This document shows, in pieces, positions 60,201-64,000 of a stretch of 64,000 nt of DNA (position 1 is the first letter of the stretch; every line of letters begins with the position of its first letter). The position numbers and the translations under genes are program-made. A model generated the notes under the pieces. That model did no database searches. It was given only the letters and a program-made list of their open reading frames with translations, and was not told the DNA's origin. Origin of the DNA: Limnomonas spitsbergensis (taxonomy: Eukaryota; Chlorophyta; Chlorophyceae; Chlamydomonadales); the NCBI GenBank assembly GCA_037349105.1, contig JAYJMM010000119.1, positions 5,715,001 through 5,779,000 of the forward strand, read 5' to 3'.

Positions 60201-63200
60201 CGGGCAGCGTCTCTGCAGAAGCTGGTTGGAAGCTGCTGATCGTGACCGTGGATGGGCGGCTGTGTCTTTGGGACCTGCGGCTGCGGAGCTGCTTGGCGGA
60301 GGGGAGCCTTTCGCCGCTGCTGGCTTTGTTACAGCCTGCCATGAGGGGTGAGGGTTATGCAGGGCTGACAATGGAACTATAAACAACATGGAACCGGGAA
60401 CCCTGCACCCCAAACCCGTGCCGCAGCCCACCGTAAGAGGCGAGGGCGCTCCATACCCCTTAAACTCCTGCAGCCGTAAACCCTACTCCACGGCCTTCTA
60501 TGACCTGAAGCCCTGCACTTTGAACCCCATGTGGGAGCCCACTGGGTCGGGGTCACTACGTAAGATGGGCAGACCTTTTTCTTTCGTCACTCACCGTGCT
60601 CTGGGGGCAGGTATCTTAATACGAATTTTGAAAAATACGAATTTGAAATTTTTGAATAAACAATTAAAGACCATGATTTGAAATCAAGTCAGTTGCAGTG
60701 TCTAGCCAATAACGCACTTTTGGAAAGACAGGTGCGTTCCGTATGTGGTGTATGGAAGTGGCGCTTGACAGCAAGTATCCGACGGTAGGGTGGCAACGGA
60801 CGAATACAAAACACGTGGGAGTGTTATCTCACAGGCACTGTACTGCCAGAACTTACATAAGAGTGTTATCTCACAGGCACTGTACTGCCAGAACTTACAT
60901 AAGAGTGTTATCTCACAGGCACTGTACTGCCAGAACTTACATAAGAGTGTTATCTCACAGGCACTGTACTGCCAGAACTTACATAAGAGTGTTATCTCAC
61001 AGGCACTGTACTGCCAGAACTTACATAAGAGTGTTATCTCACAGGCACTGTACTGCCAGAACTTACATAAGAGTGTTATCTCACAGGCACTGTACTGCCA
61101 GAACTTACATAAGAGTGTTATCTCACAGGCACTGTACTGCCAGAACTTACATAAGAGTGTTATCTCACAGGCACTGTACTGCCAGAACTTACATAAGAGT
61201 GTTATCTCACAGGCACTGTACTGCCAGAACTTACATAAGAGTGTTATCTCACAGGCACTGTACTGCCAGAACTTACATAAGAGTGTTATCTCACAGGCAC
61301 TGTACTGCCAGAACTTACATAAGAGTGTTATCTCACAGGCACTGTACTGCCAGAACTTACATAAGAGTGTTATCTCACAGGCACTGTACTGCCAGAACTT
61401 ACATAAGAGTGTTATCTCACAGGCACTGTACTGCCAGAACTTACATAAGAGTGTTATCTCACAGGCACTGTACTGCCAGAACTTACATAAGAGTGTTATC
61501 TCACAGGCACTGTACTGCCAGAACTTACATAAGAGTGTTATCTCACAGGCACTGTACTGCCAGAACTTACAAGAGAGTTTTACTCACAGGCACTGTACTG
61601 CCATAACTTACGTAAGAGTGTTATCTCACAGGCACTGTACTGCCAGAACTTCCTTACAGATCCCGTGTATGGTAGCTCACCTAGTGCTACGGCCGAACGG
61701 GTGGCTTCCTTAATCCACGCCTCAGGGCGTATCGTTTGCGGAGGCACCAGTATCCGAAGCCATGCCTGTCTCGTGTGCTGTACTGTTCTTTAAAGAAAGG
61801 AGGCTGAGCCTCCCACGGGGAGTCCAGGGACCAGCATGCACACGGTGGTGCAAGTGAAGGCAGATCACCCAAGCCCAAATCCTCCCCAAGCCCACAACGC
61901 TGCACAGCCGGCCCATCCGTGCAGCTTAACAACTGTCCACAAAACCTCATTTCACGGTGCTTCAGCTACACTTTAGCTACTTATAGATCCCGTGTACAAT
62001 TGGCGCATGTGAACATGCATCACAGCGTGGATTTTGAGTACAGGATCAGAGCGTCTTGGATGGGGATCAGGAAGGGCAGGGAGGGGTACCGACGACGGAG
62101 ACCAGCGACTGACACACACTACTCTTTTCTTTTGGCGCGGCTGCTGATTTAGCTGTGTCCTGGCCTCTGGCCGGAGACCCATGCGCGGTCGGCCGTGATG
62201 TCTGAAGTGTCTGAAGTCTTTGTGGCTTCGGCCCAGGCTGCGCTGTTTCCTGAACTCCCAAGCCCCACGCAGAGCGTAGCTTTCTTTCTTTTTGTGTCTG
62301 AAGGCCGGTCTGTTTGAACTCCCAAGCAGAGGCCCTTGGTGGATACTGGGGGGCCTGCCGAAGGTGGTCTGGTAGTTGGACAAATGACCATGTTCTGGAC
62401 ACTGCCGCCTCCCGGACATGGTCATTGGGGTTTAGGGTACACCCTAAACTATGACAAGGTCCTCGGGGGTGGCCTTTCAAAAAAGGCTATTGGTTGGTCC
62501 TATCAAAATGACTTTTGGGTGGGTCTTAAAAAAAGGCCGTTGTGCGGTCCTTTCAAAATGGCTATTGGGTGGTCCTTTCGAAAAAGGCCAACGTGCGGCC
62601 CTTTCGAGTAGGCCATTGGGTGCTCCTGTCTAAAATGGCCTCCGCCCATGTCTCACACTTTTTCCTTAATCCTGACGTCCATTGGGGCAGAGGTTTGCTT
62701 GCCTCTGACTTTTTCCTCCACATGCGCTGCCCAATGACGCCAGGTGGGACAATCGCTGATGCAGCGCGCGACATCATTTTCTGGTTTTCTCTCCCATTGT
62801 TCTTTGCCCAATCTCAGGGGTGCTATAGGGTTTGGGGTTTAGGGTTTAGGGTTTGGGGGCACACGCACATCCCTGAGCGTGATTCTGTTATGTTTACAAA
62901 TGCCAGGGAGCATCACATGAATTGCAGGGAGCAGGGGCCCACTACATGGTTGGGCCACACAAGTACATATTCATATCTGGTTCATTAGTCTGTTAGTCCA
63001 GGCCCCCACCCAATCGTTGCGATGCGCCTGAGCTCTACGGGCGTCCTTCTTCTCCCTCCACGATTTAATTGGGAACAAACCATACCCAGTTTCGCCCCCT
63101 TGGATTGCCCCCTAGGCCCCCACCCGATCGTTGCGGTGCGCCTGAGCTCTACGGGTGTCCCCCTGGTAGTTTTTGACGACCGGCGTGCTTTCCTGTACGA

Positions 63201-64000
63201 GGCCTCCATGCGTTGCTGGATGAAGGTGGCTGATGATGAGCTGCGGACATCTGTCCACTTCAGCACGGCGCCACCTCTAGCGCAGGGTGGGTGTGCAAAT
63301 GAAGGTTGGGAGGGTGTTATACCCTGCTGCAGGTATTATAACCTGAGGGCTGCAGGCTAGGCATCGGTGGCTGATCATAAGCTGGGAGGGTGTTATGCCC
63401 TGCCCTGCGAGGGTTGCAGGCTAAGGGCATTGGTGGTTGATGCGAAGCTGTGGGTTTGTGCCCTTTTCAGCACAGCACAATTTCTGGCGCAGGGTGCGTG
63501 CGAGGGGTTCAAGGTAGGGGTTGGTGGCTGACACCGTGTGATCGCCCAGTTCAGCGCATCTCCCCCTGTGGTGTAGGTACGAGGGGTGCAAGGTAGGGGT
63601 AAGTGGCAGACAATGCTCTGCGGGCCGATGCCTACTTCAGCACATCTCCACCTCTGGCTCTGCGTGAGTCAAGGGGGGGCAGGGCAGGGGTTTATGCCCT
63701 GACTCGCTGATTTAGGGTTGTTGTATTTTTATTTACATGGCTTGAGTTTCGAATGCAGGGGACCTGGACATGATCACACTTTTTAAAGCTCGGCAGGCGA
63801 CCTGGCCGTGGTTCTTGATTTAAAAAACTCTGCCAATGTTTCAAACGCAAGCAACCTTGTTGTCCTCGCTTTTTTGTTAAAACGTACCTTAGCTAGCGCT
63901 TCAAGCACTGGCAAGCTAAGTGTGCTTGTTTATTAAAGACGTAACTCAGCCTTTTGTTTTGCTTGCAGGCGACTTGGCTGTGTTGCAGCATGAGGCGTCC
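27206..64000 (+). CDS. HIRA: HIRA histone H3.3 chaperone (3' end beyond right edge)
   Basis: Subunit of the HIRA complex, which deposits histone H3.3 on chromatin independently of replication. Exons: 27206-27242, 27457-27895, 28343-28466, 29525-29650, 30030-30080, 53493-53615, 54012-54109, 55043-55155, 58322-59217, 60116-60347, 63116-63286, 63969 onward; all phases agree (814 codons). It opens MIVDKVPWITHN, like the plant and animal N-terminus, then WD repeats (IFSIDVDASGERVV, ASGSDDKLICVYE, SLDNLVIVWDAL, LGWSPDGQ, GHQKPVVAARFSPK, LAWMPDGLALFVCSKDGTV). The repeats run to about residue 370. Exon 9 encodes an Ala/Pro/Gln-rich linker with two RRVxPIPV motifs (about residues 448 and 484), where human HIRA has its ASF1-binding B domain. 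The C-terminal HIRA domain follows (GELLWADELPGRV, IYSHAGRRLMP, VDGRLCLWDLR, GVPLVVFDDRRAFLY, GDLAVLQHEAS). Intron 5 is 23.4 kb. Confidence 0.92.
28128..28283 (+). repeat. Copy of HIRA exon 3 acceptor edge
   Basis: CACTGGACACCCTGGTCACT and GTGTGGGACATGGCCACCAG (28223 on) copy the exon 3 start CCTGGACAACCTGGTCATCG (28343 on). Upstream intron sequence (AGCACCATGCTGGCACGCCAAG at 28133 against 28283) is duplicated as well. The copy lacks a clean AG. Confidence 0.88.
28555..28690 (+). repeat. Dispersed CAGCTAC-family element, diverged copy
   Basis: Repeated CAGCTACAATTCAGCTAC (28494-28567) precedes CTGCTGCTCGGGCCAGTGGC and GGGTTTGGTCTCCATCGG, in the same order as the element at 15893-16031. Located in HIRA intron 3. 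Confidence 0.5.
28745..28790 (+). repeat. Copy of HIRA exon 3 donor edge
   Basis: TGAACAAGTGCCTGGCCAGC at 28762 mirrors TTCAACAAGTACCTGGCCAC at the end of exon 3 (28443-28462). It lies about 320 bp downstream, with the 28555-28690 element in between. Confidence 0.6.
29044..29500. repeat. 57/114-bp telomere-like array in HIRA intron 3
   Basis: GATCCCCTATCTTGACGG or its near match starts at 29071, 29185, 29299 and 29413, exactly 114 bp apart. Half-units (AGATCCTCATTCTTGACGG) give an inner period of about 57 bp. Units contain AACCCTAAACCC, like the complement of TTTAGGG telomere repeats. Confidence 0.9.
30081..30488 (+). other. 5' unique part of HIRA intron 5
   Basis: It starts with GTGAGG after exon 5. 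It has a GC-rich CGGCCGGGGCCTGAYCCG direct repeat (30117-30170) and otherwise unique sequence up to the array. Confidence 0.7.
30489..53031. repeat. 22.5-kb minisatellite of 11/12-bp units inside HIRA intron 5
   Basis: About 2,000 units of CCCTGGTGATA (11 bp) or CCCCTGGTGATA (12 bp). Rare variants act as landmarks: TATTACC, GATGATA, GATAACC, GGAGATA, GTGAGTGG, GACACCC, GGTGGTACC, CCTTGG, ACCATGG. These show nested segmental duplications (offsets of about 7,510, 5,470, 4,420 and 2,005 bp). On the plus strand the unit contains TGA and GT but no AG. On the minus strand no frame of the unit has a stop, which alone explains reading frames of up to about 6,900 codons. Confidence 0.97.
53032..53492 (+). 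other. 3' unique part of HIRA intron 5
   Basis: Relatively AT-rich sequence between the minisatellite and the acceptor TACGGTACGCAG (AG at 53491-53492). It includes two TTTGGTTGAAG repeats near 53037 and 53081. It supplies the branch point and polypyrimidine region for the 23.4-kb intron. Confidence 0.7.
54335..54640. repeat. 19-20-bp array in HIRA intron 7
   Basis: About 15 units of GGTCCCATGCTTGCATGCTT or the CTCGG variant. Each unit contains GCATGC and the quasi-palindrome CATGCTTGCATG. Both strands are open by composition only. Confidence 0.92.
54871..55000 (-). mobile_element. Dispersed CAGCTAC-family element, inverted copy
   Basis: In reverse complement it reads TTCAGCTACATTCCAGCTACA, CGGCCTCTGACCGGG, CTGCTTGGGCCACCGGCCGA and CCAATCGGGCCTTTGGCGGC. 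It is colinear with 15893-16031. It lies just before HIRA exon 8. Confidence 0.6.
55205..57520. repeat. 16/22-bp minisatellite in HIRA intron 8
   Basis: The unit is CAGGTGTTTCAAAATA (16 bp), optionally extended by a 6-bp ACAGGT to 22 bp. The two lengths are interspersed over 2.3 kb. Rare variants are AAAGTA, AACATA and AAATGC. All three plus frames stay open, giving apparent proteins of about 800 residues (VSKYRCFKIQVFQNTG), which are artefacts. Each unit contains CAG|GT. Confidence 0.96.
57521..58321 (+). other. 3' part of HIRA intron 8
   Basis: Mostly unique. A partial CAGCTAC-family element (CTTCAGCTACACTTCAGCTA, then GCTTAGGGCCACC and AGGCTGCCAAAGG) spans about 57860-57995. CCAGCTGTGTAAAGCRGGT occurs at 58181 and 58261, near the exon 9 acceptor. 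Confidence 0.6.
59925..60000 (+). repeat. Copy of HIRA exon 10 acceptor edge
   Basis: CTGCCTCCACCACCTGCAGATCTACAGCCATG (59968-59999) copies the junction at 60098-60129. Period is 130 bp. The AG, pyrimidine tract and first exon codons (IYSH) are all retained, together with upstream GAAGTCCTCTGT. Confidence 0.92.
60820..61660. repeat. 42-bp array in HIRA intron 10
   Basis: About 18 virtually identical units of GAGTGTTATCTCACAGGCAC followed by TGTACTGCCAGAACTTACATAA, then two diverged ones (61570-61650). The period is a multiple of 3, so two forward frames remain open (VISQALYCQNLHK); these are not genes. The near-perfect identity indicates recent expansion or homogenisation. Confidence 0.96.
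61668..61732. repeat. Dispersed 65-bp repeat, copy 2
   Basis: ATGGTAGCTCACCTAGTGCT, CGGCCGAACGGGTG and ATCCACGCC match 8966-9030. It directly follows the 42-bp array. Confidence 0.65.
62383..62426. other. Perfect 11-bp inverted repeat
   Basis: AATGACCATGT (62383-62393) and ACATGGTCATT (62416-62426) flank a 22-base GC-rich loop in HIRA intron 10. Confidence 0.7.
62466..62640. repeat. Degenerate ~38-bp tandem repeat
   Basis: About five units of the form GGYCNTTTCAAAANGGCYATTGGGTGGTCC in HIRA intron 10. Copies differ at many positions. Confidence 0.75.
62998..63046 (+). repeat. Copy of HIRA exon 11 acceptor edge
   Basis: CAGGCCCCCACCCAATCGTT (62999) and GCGCCTGAGCTCTACGGGCG copy the exon 11 start at 63116. 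Period is 114 bp. The AG and reading phase are kept for 15 codons (MRLSSTGV against VRLSSTGV), then the copy diverges. Confidence 0.92.
63287..63968 (+). other. HIRA intron 11 with degenerate repeats
   Basis: It begins with GTGGGT. Loosely repeated blocks (GGGTGTTATRCCCTGC at 63312 and 63388; CAGCRCATCTCC at 63554 and 63640) resemble the donor-side sequence TTCAGCACGGCG of exon 11. It ends at the acceptor GCTTGCAG. Confidence 0.6.
63750..63815 (+). repeat. Two copies of HIRA exon 12 acceptor edge
   Basis: GCAGGCGACCTGGCCGTGG (63793) and ATGCAGGGGACCTGGACATG (63754) resemble the true junction TTGCAGGCGACTTGGCTGTG (63964 on). Both keep AG. Confidence 0.7.

Noticed and set aside
60743..61713. 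Repetitive ~300-residue proteins from the 42-bp array
   Set aside because: The period divisible by 3 keeps frames open. The array lies in HIRA intron 10 between exons with matching phase 1.

Overview
The window is nuclear DNA of a eukaryote, most likely a chlorophyte green alga. The genes are GC-rich and split by many GT-AG introns. Exon sequences resemble plant and green-lineage proteins, and short TTTAGGG-type telomere-like motifs are scattered about. A Haematococcus- or Chlamydomonas-like volvocalean would fit, but the species is a guess.

Four genes can be assembled exon by exon with consistent splice phases. (1) Minus strand, 10571 down to 5451 and on past the left edge: a SNX1/SNX2-type sorting nexin with a PX domain; its BAR domain is not visible. 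(2) Plus strand, 11438-16673: an ALY/ALYREF mRNA-export adaptor, 9 exons, 380 aa. (3) Minus strand, 26914-18068: a SERRATE/ARS2 homologue, 12 exons, 839 aa. (4) Plus strand, 27206 to past the right edge: a HIRA histone H3.3 chaperone, 12 exons in view, 814 codons. SNX and ALY diverge, ALY and SERRATE converge, SERRATE and HIRA diverge. ALY and SERRATE act together on capped nuclear RNA in other eukaryotes; HIRA is a chromatin factor and SNX an endosomal protein.

Most of the window is tandem repeat. HIRA intron 5 (30081-53492, 23.4 kb) is about 22.5 kb of an 11/12-bp minisatellite. HIRA intron 8 holds a 16/22-bp array, intron 10 a 42-bp array, intron 7 a 19-20-bp array and intron 3 a 57/114-bp array. 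The stretch left of SNX exon 4 is a 3.4-kb 19-bp array. Very long reading frames in these arrays are by-products of stop-free repeats.

The most striking pattern is smaller. In all four genes, segments spanning a splice junction (a piece of exon plus the adjacent intron) are tandemly duplicated into the intron, from one extra copy to a dozen. I count 15 exon edges affected. In the best case (SNX exon 2 donor) copies become steadily more degenerate away from the exon. This looks like a recurrent way of lengthening introns and multiplying candidate splice sites.

Other content: several dispersed repeat families, an AT-rich insert with a large hairpin inside one array, and candidate tRNA-like (Pol III) sequence between ALY and SERRATE.
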